Source: a candidate division Zixibacteria bacterium SM23_81 (lineage in GTDB: Bacteria > SM23-81). Taken from it: a DNA stretch of 64,000 nt. Under the pieces are notes generated by a model. That model worked only from the letters and a program-made list of their open reading frames with translations, was not told where the DNA came from and did no database searches. The position numbers were made by a program, and so were the translations under genes. The stretch spans positions 1 to 64,000 of the forward strand of contig LJUY01000006.1 in the NCBI GenBank assembly GCA_001304015.1, given 5' to 3'. The stretch's first letter is position 1, and each line of letters begins with the position of its first letter. Of this stretch, positions 16,720 through 24,621 are shown one piece after another.

Positions 16720-17742
16720 CTACCTCCCTTCCGCAGAGGTCACTGCACCAATTCCCGGTCTTTGCGGCAAAACCAGCTTTCCCCCCACTACATCTACTCC
16801 CGAATACGGGTCGTTTTCAATGAGCAGATGGCCATCGAGATCGGCGTAGTCGACCAGGGGGGAAAGATGAGCCGCCGCCGTAACGGCCAGGGAGGTCTCC
16901 AGCATGCAGCCCAACATCACCCGCAGACCCAGGGCTCTGGCCACGTGGATCATGCCCAGGGCCTCTCGTAGCCCCCCGCTTTTCATCAGCTTTATGTTGA
17001 TGCCGTGGGCGCAATCGACCAGGGCGGGTATATCAGCGGCGATTCGCACACTCTCGTCCAGTACGATGGGCACCTTGACCCTTTTCTTCAGCCACCGGAG
17101 ACCCTCCAGGTCATCGGCAGCCAAGGGTTGCTCCACAAACTCTATGTCATACTCCATCAGAGCGGAGATCTTCTCCAGTGCCTCCCGAGCTGTCCAGGCG
17201 GCATTGGCATCGACCCGGATAGTCGCTGTGGAGATCTGACGTATGGCTCTCACAATGTCCATGTCTCCCTGAGTACCCAGCTTAATCTTGAGAATAGGCG
17301 CCTGGTCCAGTTCCAGCACCTTTTTCTGCATCACCTCGATGTCGTCCAACCCAACGGTTACTGATGTCTGCGGGGTTTTTTGCGGATCCAGACCCAGAAG
17401 GCGATAAAGAGGGACATCGAGCATCTTGCCGACGATATCATGAATGGCCATATCCACGGCCGCTCTGGCCGCAGCCTCCCCTGGAAAAAGGTGCCACATC
17501 TCTGAGACAATACCCTCCAAAGCGAAAGGATCGTCTTTCAACTTGAGGGCGATGTCGTCTAAAGCCTTGCTCACCGTCTGGGCATCTTGGTTGTAGTAGG
17601 TAGACGGAGCTGCCTCTCCCAAGCCCTCCACCCCCTGATGTTGTATCTTACAGACGACGTTTCTGCGCACGTCACTGGCCTCTCGTGACGTGCGAAATGT
17701 ATGTCTCAACTTCAGCGAAATGGTCTCGTGCGTCAACTCCAT
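16720..17742 (-). CDS. Dipeptide epimerase (L-Ala-D/L-Glu epimerase type), enolase superfamily
   Basis: 340 residues. Enolase-superfamily features: KxK pair in LKIKLGTQGD (general base), metal ligands in RVDANAAW, in FVEQPLAADD and in IVLDESVR, and a second Lys in INIKLMKSGG. This set is that of the muconate-lactonising subgroup, and the DESV / MKSGG pattern fits Ala-Glu type epimerases that recycle murein peptides. Being fused in an operon with dacB strengthens a cell-wall recycling role. Other dipeptide specificities cannot be excluded from sequence alone. Confidence 0.85.
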   Translation of the reverse strand: MELTHETISLKLRHTFRTSREASDVRRNVVCKIQHQGVEGLGEAAPSTYYNQDAQTVSKALDDIALKLKDDPFALEGIVSEMWHLFPGEAAARAAVDMAIHDIVGKMLDVPLYRLLGLDPQKTPQTSVTVGLDDIEVMQKKVLELDQAPILKIKLGTQGDMDIVRAIRQISTATIRVDANAAWTAREALEKISALMEYDIEFVEQPLAADDLEGLRWLKKRVKVPIVLDESVRIAADIPALVDCAHGINIKLMKSGGLREALGMIHVARALGLRVMLGCMLETSLAVTAAAHLSPLVDYADLDGHLLIENDPYSGVDVVGGKLVLPQRPGIGAVTSAEGR

Positions 17743-17967
17743 GGGGCCATGCCTCCGTCATCATTTCCAGGCCGAGACGGCCGGAAGATGCGATCTGCAG
17801 GAGGGACCAGACCTTTCCGACCGCTTTTTCGACGGTAGAAGAGGAAGACGAAAAATCATTTGGGGAACAGATCCCTACAGGCTATGAGCGCTCACTCAGC
17901 GAAGCGCCAAACCTCTTGCAGAATGCAAAAAAAGTCCTTCCGCTGCTCAAAATTTGTTCCCAGAAGA

Positions 17968-18621
17968 TCAGCTAGTGCCCAGAAAGTGTGAAAATTGCTG
18001 TCCAGCGAAGATGAAGCTAAAAAAGCGCACGAAGGGAAAAATATAGCCCCATAACAGGGAGCGCCCCACCAAAACCAGGGCCAGCAGCAGGAGGGGCCCC
18101 CACCGTTTCAGCTTCTCATAAAACCTCTCTCCACCGGCCGGCAGCACACCCAGGAGTATTTTGCTCCCATCCAGCGGCGGGAGAGGGAGCAAATTAAAAG
18201 CTGCCAGGATCAGGTTGATGATCATCCCCCAGGCCAGAATGGCCACCAGCACTGCTATAATCCGAATGTCCAGTCGAGACGTGGCGGGTTCCAGAAGCCT
18301 GATAAGCAACCCACAGCTCAGGGCCCCCGTCATGTTCGCCACCGGCCCAGCCAGGGAGACCCAGATCATTCCCGCTTTAGGATTATCGAAGTAGCCGGGA
18401 TTCACTGGCACTGGCCGGGCCCAGCCAACGCGGACCAAGAAGAGCATGATGGTGCCGATGGGATCCAGATGCCTCAGGGGATTCAGAGTCAACCGCCCAG
18501 CATTTCGAGGTGTAGGGTCACCAAGCCGGTCGGCCACCAATCCGTGGGCGCACTCGTGGATAGCCAAGGCGAAAAGAATCGCTGGCGCGAGAATGATCAA
18601 CTCCATTAACCGTTCCCACAT
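17968..18621 (-). CDS. Site-2 protease family (M50) membrane metallopeptidase
   Basis: About 217 residues with five or six hydrophobic segments. Zinc motif HECAH in [19 protein letters not shown], then [15 protein letters not shown], and a second metal site in [14 protein letters not shown]. This is the compact S2P subgroup without a PDZ domain. The frame is open further upstream, but an AAGGA lies near the ATG at 18619-18621 and the residues before it belong to the overlapping upstream gene. Substrates are unknown; the family usually cleaves membrane anchors of regulators. Confidence 0.88.
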   Translation of the reverse strand: MWERLMELIILAPAILFALAIHECAHGLVADRLGDPTPRNAGRLTLNPLRHLDPIGTIMLFLVRVGWARPVPVNPGYFDNPKAGMIWVSLAGPVANMTGALSCGLLIRLLEPATSRLDIRIIAVLVAILAWGMIINLILAAFNLLPLPPLDGSKILLGVLPAGGERFYEKLKRWGPLLLLALVLVGRSLLWGYIFPFVRFFSFIFAGQQFSHFLGTS

Positions 18622-18869
18622 GCCTGATCCTTCTTTCCTCTGTGGCGAGCGAACTGTGCGGCCCAACGCAGCTCCTCAGATGGGTGTATGAGTCGCCCGT
18701 CCAGCACCGGCAGGCAGTTCACACACAGCTGATGCACCCTCCCCGGCAGATCTTCACCGTCGCATGAGATGACCAGGCAGCGACTGCTGGGCTCATGGTA
18801 TCCTCTCGCCCAGGCGGTCCCTTTAAAGACCCATGGCAATGACGGTGGCTCGATCTCAGGAGAGCTCAT
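18606..18869 (-). CDS. Hypothetical 87-residue protein between xerD and M50 protease
   Basis: The start ATG overlaps the xerD TGA by four bases (ATGA at 18869-18866) and the end overlaps the M50 start by about 16 bases, which supports translation. It contains three closely placed cysteines in the pattern C-x15-C-x2-C (ISCDG ... LCVNC) with [12 protein letters not shown] after them. That could be a small metal site, but the motif is incomplete. I do not recognise the family. No signal peptide or membrane segment. Confidence 0.6.
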   Translation of the reverse strand: MSSPEIEPPSLPWVFKGTAWARGYHEPSSRCLVISCDGEDLPGRVHQLCVNCLPVLDGRLIHPSEELRWAAQFARHRGKKDQACGNG

Positions 18870-19801
18870 CCTCGAGGATGAAAGGTGCGGTGGACCTCTT
18901 TGAGATACTCCCGGTCCACATGCGTGTATATCTGGGTGGTAGAGATGTCCGCGTGCCCGAGCATCTCTTGAACGGCTCTCAGATCCGCTCCTCCTTCTAA
19001 CAGATGTGTGGCGAAGGAATGCCGCAAGGTATGGGGACTGACAGGCTTTTTCAGGTGAGCCATCTCAACATATTTCTTAAGTATTTTCCAGAAACCCATT
19101 CTCGACAATCCTTTACCTCTAGTATTCACAAAGAGGATGTCCCCGGAGTCTCCACGCACCAAGCGGGAGCGCGCCTCTCGAAGATATCGCTCCACCCACT
19201 TCACGGCTTCTCGGCCAACGGGAACGACTCTCTCCCTCAATCCCTTGCCAAGAACTCGGATAAAATGCACCTCCAACAACAGGTTTGAGGTCTTTAGGGC
19301 CAGAAGTTCCGAGACCCGCAGGCCGGAAGCGTACATCAGCTCCAACATGGCCCGGTCTCTCATGCCAGCTGGTGTCGAGAGATCCGGCTGTTGGAGCAAC
19401 TTCTCTATCTCGGATTGATGCAAAACTGAGGGCAGCCTCTTCCATAGCCGCGGAGCGCGCAGGTGCTCTGTGGTGTCTCTTTCGGCCAAACCCTCTGAGA
19501 CCAGAAAGCGGTGGAAGGACCGGATGGCGGAGAAATTCCTGGCCACAGAGGCGGGGGAAAGCCCTTGCTGACGCAAAGAGAGCAGGTGGGTAGTGACAAG
19601 TTTTGGTTGTAGTTGCTCCCGGGGAGACAGACCCTGAGAGGCTAAAAATTGAACATAGCGTCTGATGTCTCGGCGGTAGGCGTCGATGCTGGCAGGCGAT
19701 AGTCGACGCTCTACCTGAAGGTAGTGGATAAACTCAACCAGAGAACTTGACACCTTGATCACTCCACATCCGCTGGGAAAAGACCTCGGGCAATTCCTCA
19801 T
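18866..19801 (-). CDS. xerD: Tyrosine site-specific recombinase XerD/XerC
   Basis: 311 residues. The SAM-like N-terminal DNA-binding domain (about 20-105) contains FIHYLQVERRLSPASIDAYR. The catalytic domain has all key residues: Arg in ASGLRVSELL, Lys in the GKGLRERVVPV hairpin, His-x-x-Arg in HTLRHSFATHLL, second His in LGHADISTTQIYTH, and the nucleophile Tyr in that last motif. It resolves chromosome dimers at dif. The first 15 residues look non-native, so a GTG start a little inside is possible. It is next to the MBL-fold gene with 13 bases between. XerC versus XerD cannot be settled here. Confidence 0.9.
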   Translation of the reverse strand: MRNCPRSFPSGCGVIKVSSSLVEFIHYLQVERRLSPASIDAYRRDIRRYVQFLASQGLSPREQLQPKLVTTHLLSLRQQGLSPASVARNFSAIRSFHRFLVSEGLAERDTTEHLRAPRLWKRLPSVLHQSEIEKLLQQPDLSTPAGMRDRAMLELMYASGLRVSELLALKTSNLLLEVHFIRVLGKGLRERVVPVGREAVKWVERYLREARSRLVRGDSGDILFVNTRGKGLSRMGFWKILKKYVEMAHLKKPVSPHTLRHSFATHLLEGGADLRAVQEMLGHADISTTQIYTHVDREYLKEVHRTFHPRG

Positions 19802-19814
19802 TTCTCTCCATTCC

Positions 19815-20444
19815 TCACCAGCGGCTGGCGAAAAATGGATTTTCTCGTCTCTCTGCGCCGATGGTGGAGATGGGGCCGTGTCCCGGATAGATTATCATAT
19901 CCTCACTGAGAACTAAGAGTTTATTGCGCACCGAGGCCAAAAGGAGATTATAGGAGGCACCCGGAAAATCCCAACGGCCGATAGAGCCAGCGAACAGGGC
20001 GTCTCCTGTGAAAACAAGCCCGTCGGAGACCAGGGAAATTCCTCCCGGTGAGTGGCCCGGCGTGTGAATGACCTTAAGCTCCAGTTCTCCCAACCTGATG
20101 ATGTCTTCAGCCTCCAAAAAACGATCGGCTGGCGGCGAGGTCACCGGAACTGCCAGAAGATCGGAGAAGTTTTTGCGGGCATCGATGAGCATCTCGCTAT
20201 CGGCTCGGTGAATGCAGATTTTCGCCCCGGTACGCCTCTTGATCTGCCGGTTGGCAGCGATATGATCCATATGTCCATGAGTGTTAACGATGTATCGAAC
20301 TTGGGCAGTCAATCCATACAGCACCGAAAGAATCTGCTCCGGACTTCCTCCTGGATCGATGACAGCAACCTCCTTTTCCTTCAGGGAGCCAAATATGTAG
20401 CAGTTCGTTTCTAAGTCTCCCACAACGATTCTTTCCAGTATCAC
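19815..20444 (-). CDS. MBL-fold metallo-hydrolase (glyoxalase II-like)
   Basis: About 209 residues. The metallo-beta-lactamase motif is THGHMDHIAA, with further ligands in IHTPGHSPGG, VFTGDALFAG and YPGHGPISTIG. The start VILERIVVGDLETNCYIFG is the usual beginning of the YcbL/GloB-like subgroup. I use the GTG at 20442-20444 because GGAG lies eight bases upstream; the ATG 24 codons earlier adds a Trp/Tyr-rich stretch without family resemblance. The likely reaction is thioester hydrolysis in the cytoplasm. It sits between uvrC and xerD in one direction. Confidence 0.87.
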   Translation of the reverse strand: MILERIVVGDLETNCYIFGSLKEKEVAVIDPGGSPEQILSVLYGLTAQVRYIVNTHGHMDHIAANRQIKRRTGAKICIHRADSEMLIDARKNFSDLLAVPVTSPPADRFLEAEDIIRLGELELKVIHTPGHSPGGISLVSDGLVFTGDALFAGSIGRWDFPGASYNLLLASVRNKLLVLSEDMIIYPGHGPISTIGAERRENPFFASRW

Positions 20445-20522
20445 TTGAAAACTCCAATACCAATACTGCCCGTTGAAGAATAATCGGCCCTTTTGGGGGA
20501 GCAAAAGAGAAACCAACCGCTT

Positions 20523-22343
20523 TCAGGAAACTGAAACGGATTCGTGGAGATGCTCATAGATGCGCCCAGCTAACTGCCGACCCAATCCCGGCACTTCCCT
20601 TAAATCCTCTAATGAAGAGTCTGCCAAACGTCTCAAAGAGCCAAAATGCTTGAGAAGGCGTCGGACCCGCTCAGGGCCGATGCCGGGAATGGCCTCCAGC
20701 TGTGAGCCCCGGACCCTACGTCCTCTTAGCTGACGATGATACTGGACGGCAAATCGATGGGCCTCATCCCTGATACGTTGGAGCAACTTCAAGGCTGGAG
20801 AGCTCTTCGGTATCATCATCGCTTCGTATCGATCCGGAAGAAACACCTCGTCCAGGCGTTTGGCTAATCCCACCATGGGCTGCTCTTTCACCCCCAGATC
20901 GGCAATTGCTCTACGGGCAGCCGAGAGCTGGCCCTTTCCACCGTCCACTACCACCAGATCGGGAAGTTCTCTTTGTTCTCCTAAGAGCCTCTGAAACCGC
21001 CGGCCAACCACCTCGGCTATCATGGCGAAGTCGTCCTGCTGCCCAACCGATTTGATTCTGTATCTCCGATACTCTCTCTTCGCCGCGCGGCCGCTTCGAA
21101 ACACCACCAAAGAGCCCACGGCGTCCTGTCCCAGGATGGTGGAGATATCAAAGGCCTCAATGTGCCGTGGTGGCCTTGGGAGTCCCATCTCCTTCTGTAA
21201 GGCCACCACCGGCCGGGGCAGCTGAGCCTTTTTCTTCTGCCTTTCCGACATTGTCTCCCGGAGCAAGAGTCGGGCATTCTCCATGGCCATCCTGACCAAC
21301 TTGAACTTCTCCCCCCTCTGGGGGACCTGAATAACCACCTTTTTGCCCCTCTTGATCCTCATCCATTGTTCCAAAAGATGCATGTCTGCCAACTTTTGAG
21401 ACAACAGGATCTCCCCGGGAATCAGGGCTGCATCGCCGTAGTATCGGCGGATGAGGGTGGACAGGACATCCGATGGATCGCTGACGGAGGGGACGTTGAC
21501 ATGAAAATGCTGCCGTGCGATGATGGCTCCCTCTCGAATTTGCAGGATCACCCCACAGGCATGGTTATCTTGGGCTGCGTAGGCCAAGACGTCGCGGTCG
21601 GTGGCATCCGGAGAGACCACTTTCTGCTTGCGCAGCACCGCCTCCAGGGCGAACATCTGATCCCGGAGTTGAGCCGCCAACTCAAAGTTTTTCCTTTCGG
21701 CGGCACTGAGCATTTGCCGACGCAAAAGGTCCTTGAGATGCGTTTTTTGGCCCGAGAGAAACAAACAGATCCCATCGATCATACGCCAGTAATCTTCTTG
21801 GCTGATCATACCTTGGCAAGGACCCATGCAGCGTCTGATATGGTAATCGAGGCACAGGGGAATGGAGCGAGAGCTGGGCAGGGGGAAGGGGCAAGTGCGG
21901 ATGGGAAAAATCTTGCGCAGAGTTCGAAGGGTGGCCCGCATGGCCTTCACGTTAGTGTAGGGGCCGAAATATCGACCCCCGTCCTGTTTCCTCCTGCGAA
22001 CAACGGAGAGTCGAGGATAGGGCTCGTCAACGGTGATTTTCAACCACGGATAGCGCTTATCGTCTTTGAGATTGACATTGTAGCGAGGGCGATGGAGGCG
22101 GATGAGGTTCGCCTCCAAAATGAGGGCCTCCACATCGGTGTCCGTCACCACCGTCTCAAAATCGGTCACCTTGCTCATCAGCGCCCGAAGCCTGGGATGG
22201 GTGGATGGACCCTGGAAATAGGCACGCAAACGATTTTTGAGAACCTTGGCCTTCCCGATATAGAGAATTTTTCCGCTTTCGCTTTTAAGGACGTAAGCAC
22301 CTGGTTTGGAAGGCACCTGGTCGAGCTTCTCGCGGACAGACAT
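20523..22343 (-). CDS. uvrC: UvrC, excinuclease ABC subunit C
   Basis: About 606 residues. GIY-YIG nuclease at the N terminus (KPGAYVLKSESGKILYIGKA), a UVR motif binding UvrB (ERKNFELAAQLRDQMFALEA), a Cys-containing segment (CLDYHIRRCMGPCQG), the RNase H-like nuclease (IEAFDISTILGQDAVGSLVV, VVVDGGKGQL), and a double helix-hairpin-helix at the end (LEAIPGIGPERVRRLLKHFG, EVPGLGRQLAGRIY). The ATG 13 codons inside the longest frame gives the standard start MSVREKLDQVPSKPG. It makes both incisions in nucleotide-excision repair. Confidence 0.96.
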   Translation of the reverse strand: MSVREKLDQVPSKPGAYVLKSESGKILYIGKAKVLKNRLRAYFQGPSTHPRLRALMSKVTDFETVVTDTDVEALILEANLIRLHRPRYNVNLKDDKRYPWLKITVDEPYPRLSVVRRRKQDGGRYFGPYTNVKAMRATLRTLRKIFPIRTCPFPLPSSRSIPLCLDYHIRRCMGPCQGMISQEDYWRMIDGICLFLSGQKTHLKDLLRRQMLSAAERKNFELAAQLRDQMFALEAVLRKQKVVSPDATDRDVLAYAAQDNHACGVILQIREGAIIARQHFHVNVPSVSDPSDVLSTLIRRYYGDAALIPGEILLSQKLADMHLLEQWMRIKRGKKVVIQVPQRGEKFKLVRMAMENARLLLRETMSERQKKKAQLPRPVVALQKEMGLPRPPRHIEAFDISTILGQDAVGSLVVFRSGRAAKREYRRYRIKSVGQQDDFAMIAEVVGRRFQRLLGEQRELPDLVVVDGGKGQLSAARRAIADLGVKEQPMVGLAKRLDEVFLPDRYEAMMIPKSSPALKLLQRIRDEAHRFAVQYHRQLRGRRVRGSQLEAIPGIGPERVRRLLKHFGSLRRLADSSLEDLREVPGLGRQLAGRIYEHLHESVSVS

Positions 22344-22500
22344 GAGCGCACCCCAGAAGTCGAGGAATTGTCCTCTGGACATCCGAGGGTTTCACAAGTT
22401 AGGCCGGCCAATGCCACGTCGGCGCAGCCCCACCCTCAAGGAGGTAAAATAGCACCTCCCCCCAGCCGAGTCAAGAAAAATGATGGCCTGGATTTTGGGG

Positions 22501-22534
22501 TTGACAATGGCCATCTGAGAAGATATATTGTCAA
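22501..22534 (+). promoter_or_regulatory. rpsT promoter (TTGACA-N17-TATATT) overlapped by an inverted repeat
   Basis: TTGACA at 22501-22506 and TATATT at 22524-22529 are 17 bases apart, near-consensus for the housekeeping sigma factor, with start predicted near 22536 and a leader of about 25 bases. The bases TTGACAAT (22501-22508) are repeated inverted as ATTGTCAA (22527-22534), so a perfect 8-base dyad flanks the spacer and covers both promoter boxes. Confidence 0.75.
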
Positions 22535-22560
22535 GTCGAAGTGTTCATAAGGAGGCTAAC

Positions 22561-22851
22561 ATGCCCACACATGTCTCGTCGGCGAAACGAATGCGATCAG
22601 ATAAAAAACGTCGGCAGCGCAATCGAATGGTCAAATCCCAGGTAAAATCCGCCGAGAAGAAGGTTCGTCAAGCGCAAAGCAGAGATCAAGCTTTAAAGGA
22701 TCTGGCCACAGTCACCTCTTTGCTAGACAAGGCCGCCTCCAAGGGAGTCGTCCACAGCAGAACAGCTGACCGCAAAAAATCCAAGCTGGCCAAGGCAGTG
22801 AACGTCATGAAGACAGAGTCTGCCGAGAAACCCGCCGCCAAGAAAAACTAA
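22561..22851 (+). CDS. rpsT: 30S ribosomal protein S20
   Basis: 96 residues, very rich in Lys, Arg and Ala. It shows the S20 pattern: SSAKRMRSDKKRRQRNRMVK at the N terminus, the middle helix with LDKAASKGVVHSRTADRKKS, and a basic Ala-rich tail. It binds 16S rRNA at the bottom of the small subunit. AAGGAGG is seven bases before the ATG; the frame's earlier codons lie inside the promoter leader and are not used. It is a single-gene unit between its own promoter and a strong hairpin terminator, divergent from uvrC. Confidence 0.97.
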   Translation: MPTHVSSAKRMRSDKKRRQRNRMVKSQVKSAEKKVRQAQSRDQALKDLATVTSLLDKAASKGVVHSRTADRKKSKLAKAVNVMKTESAEKPAAKKN

Positions 22852-22878
22852 CACCTAACCTGTTTAGATAGAGAAAAT

Positions 22879-22914
22879 AGCGCTTGGGTCAATTTGAGTC
22901 CGAGTGCTTTTTTT
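22879..22914 (+). terminator. Rho-independent terminator of rpsT
   Basis: AGCGCTTGG (22879-22887) pairs with CCGAGTGCT (22900-22908) through nine pairs, two of them G-U, with a 12-base loop, and is followed at once by seven T. It lies 28 bases after the rpsT stop codon. The rest of the stretch to 23154 shows no convincing gene. Confidence 0.85.
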
Positions 22915-23154
22915 AGGATACTACTATCAGGCGAGGGCGCCGTCACCAATCCGCAAATCGACGCATCGCTACCAAAGGGTAAGGCAAAAAGATCACCAAC
23001 ACCCTCACAAGCCGCTCGGGCATGGATGACGACACGCCCGGGATGGTCCCCCCCCCGTGAACCTCGAGGAGCTATAAGGCTCAGAGGAAGCAACTTACGA
23101 GATAGTCTTCCTTGATAATATGACAATTTGAGGCCTGTAGAAAGGTGTGGCTTT

Positions 23155-24621
23155 TTAGAGAAGGTACTCGGTGGGATTGATTTTGTGTTCCTTGGGATTG
23201 ATGGCTCTTTTGACCGTTCTCTTGAACTGCCCAGTCTTTTTTTCCTTTTCGCAAAGATCGACAACCTGCCTATCTAAAAGCTTTTTTCCTTTTTCATCGA
23301 AAAGGAGAAGAACCCTTGGCCGACTCAGCATGCCCGGGTCAGGATTCTTCCCTAATACAAGCCCCTTCTCCCCGGTGTTGAGTTCGACGACGGTCCCCAC
23401 TGGAAAGATGCCCATCATCTGAATGAAGACTTTTAGGATAACGGGATCGAAGTCCTTTCCTGATTTCTCCAGCATTAAGCTCAAGCTCTGGTCTGGCGAG
23501 ATAGGATAAGGCCGATAACTCCGCGCTGAGGTCATGGCATCATAGCAATCCGCCACGGCCAGAATTCTTCCGAAGAAGCTGAGATCCGGTTTCGCCTCGA
23601 CTTTCGGGTAACCCGTGCGATCATAACGTATGTGATGCTCGAAGGGAGCCAGGACGATCTTGGCCTTCAGCTCATGGGAAGCTTGGAGCTTTAAGATGGT
23701 GCCCACACTGTAGAGGGGATGCTTTCTTATCTCAACCCATTCCTGATCGTCAAGCTGTCCCTTCTTGTGCAGGATTTCCTTGGGCAACATGACCTTCCCC
23801 AAATCATGAAAAAGACCGCATATTCCCAGAACCCTCAGTGAATTTCGTTCCAGTCCGAGCCTTTTTCCAAGACAGATGGCCAGCACGGCCACGTTGACTG
23901 AATGATTATACGTGTAATTATCATAGTTCTTCAGGGTCGTGAGACCTAAAACGATCCCTTCGTCTTCAATAACTATGTCCACGATGTTCTGAACCAGCCT
24001 TTTGGCCTTTCGGACCCCAGCTTTCTCATTGACAGTCAATTTTTGGCAGACCTCCTTCACGGCGGTGATGGAATAGAGATAGTTCTTCTTGGCCCGATCC
24101 TGAGGAGCACTGGGCTCTCTTTCGCTGTTCTCTTCATTCTCAGATTTGAGGTGGATATCGACCCAAGAAATCGAGTTCGAATCGAGCATCTCGCGAATCA
24201 TTTTTTCCGGGCATTGTTCTTTCTCCGATTCTTGAAAGACCTTGAAAAATCGGAAGATTTCCTTTTCCGGTACCTGCAAAACCCCCTCTGCGAAGGAGAG
24301 TCCCGAAAGGCCTCTTCTGGAAAACACATCGATGGTCCGATTGAGAAGGTCAAAGTTCTTCGATGTGAACGGAATTTTCTCCCCGCCCAGATAGAAATGC
24401 CCCCTCGACCACAGCAAAGTGGCTTCAGCTCCAGAATTCAAAATTTCTCGGATCACTGCCTTAAAATCCGCGATTCCCTCAAGGCTCAGGCGGTTGACGG
24501 ACTGATAGATCACCACGCCCTTTATAAGACGGAAAACGGCCGCAACGAGCCTTTCTCCTTTCAGCTTAACCACTTGCTGGCCTAGGAAATCGCTGAGTTC
24601 TTTTTCTGTTTCTGAGATCAT
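23155..24621 (-). CDS. HD-GYP domain protein (probable cyclic di-GMP phosphodiesterase)
   Basis: 488 residues. The N-terminal 200 residues are a poorly conserved cytoplasmic region with a mixed-charge linker (ENEENSEREPSAPQDR). The HD-GYP domain follows: His240 in YTYNHSVNVAVL, His272-Asp273 in LFHDLGKVMLP, KHPLYSVGTIL, and FEHHIRYDRTGYP with GYP at 337-339. The usual HHE-x-DG-x-GYP is altered to HHIRYDRTGYP, so metal binding may differ. A C-terminal beta-rich PilZ-like tail (VVELNTGEKGLVL) is present. It is coupled to the HEAT-repeat gene by an ATGA overlap and could tune PilB or motility. Confidence 0.88.
   Translation of the reverse strand: MISETEKELSDFLGQQVVKLKGERLVAAVFRLIKGVVIYQSVNRLSLEGIADFKAVIREILNSGAEATLLWSRGHFYLGGEKIPFTSKNFDLLNRTIDVFSRRGLSGLSFAEGVLQVPEKEIFRFFKVFQESEKEQCPEKMIREMLDSNSISWVDIHLKSENEENSEREPSAPQDRAKKNYLYSITAVKEVCQKLTVNEKAGVRKAKRLVQNIVDIVIEDEGIVLGLTTLKNYDNYTYNHSVNVAVLAICLGKRLGLERNSLRVLGICGLFHDLGKVMLPKEILHKKGQLDDQEWVEIRKHPLYSVGTILKLQASHELKAKIVLAPFEHHIRYDRTGYPKVEAKPDLSFFGRILAVADCYDAMTSARSYRPYPISPDQSLSLMLEKSGKDFDPVILKVFIQMMGIFPVGTVVELNTGEKGLVLGKNPDPGMLSRPRVLLLFDEKGKKLLDRQVVDLCEKEKKTGQFKRTVKRAINPKEHKINPTEYLL

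Noticed and set aside
21366-22550. A 394-codon plus-strand frame opposite uvrC
   Set aside because: The complement of a clear uvrC; no domain pattern, and it runs through the rpsT promoter.
22848-23264. A 138-codon minus-strand frame between the HD-GYP gene and rpsT
   Set aside because: It runs through the rpsT terminator in antisense and into the end of the HD-GYP gene, has no ribosome site and no recognisable pattern.
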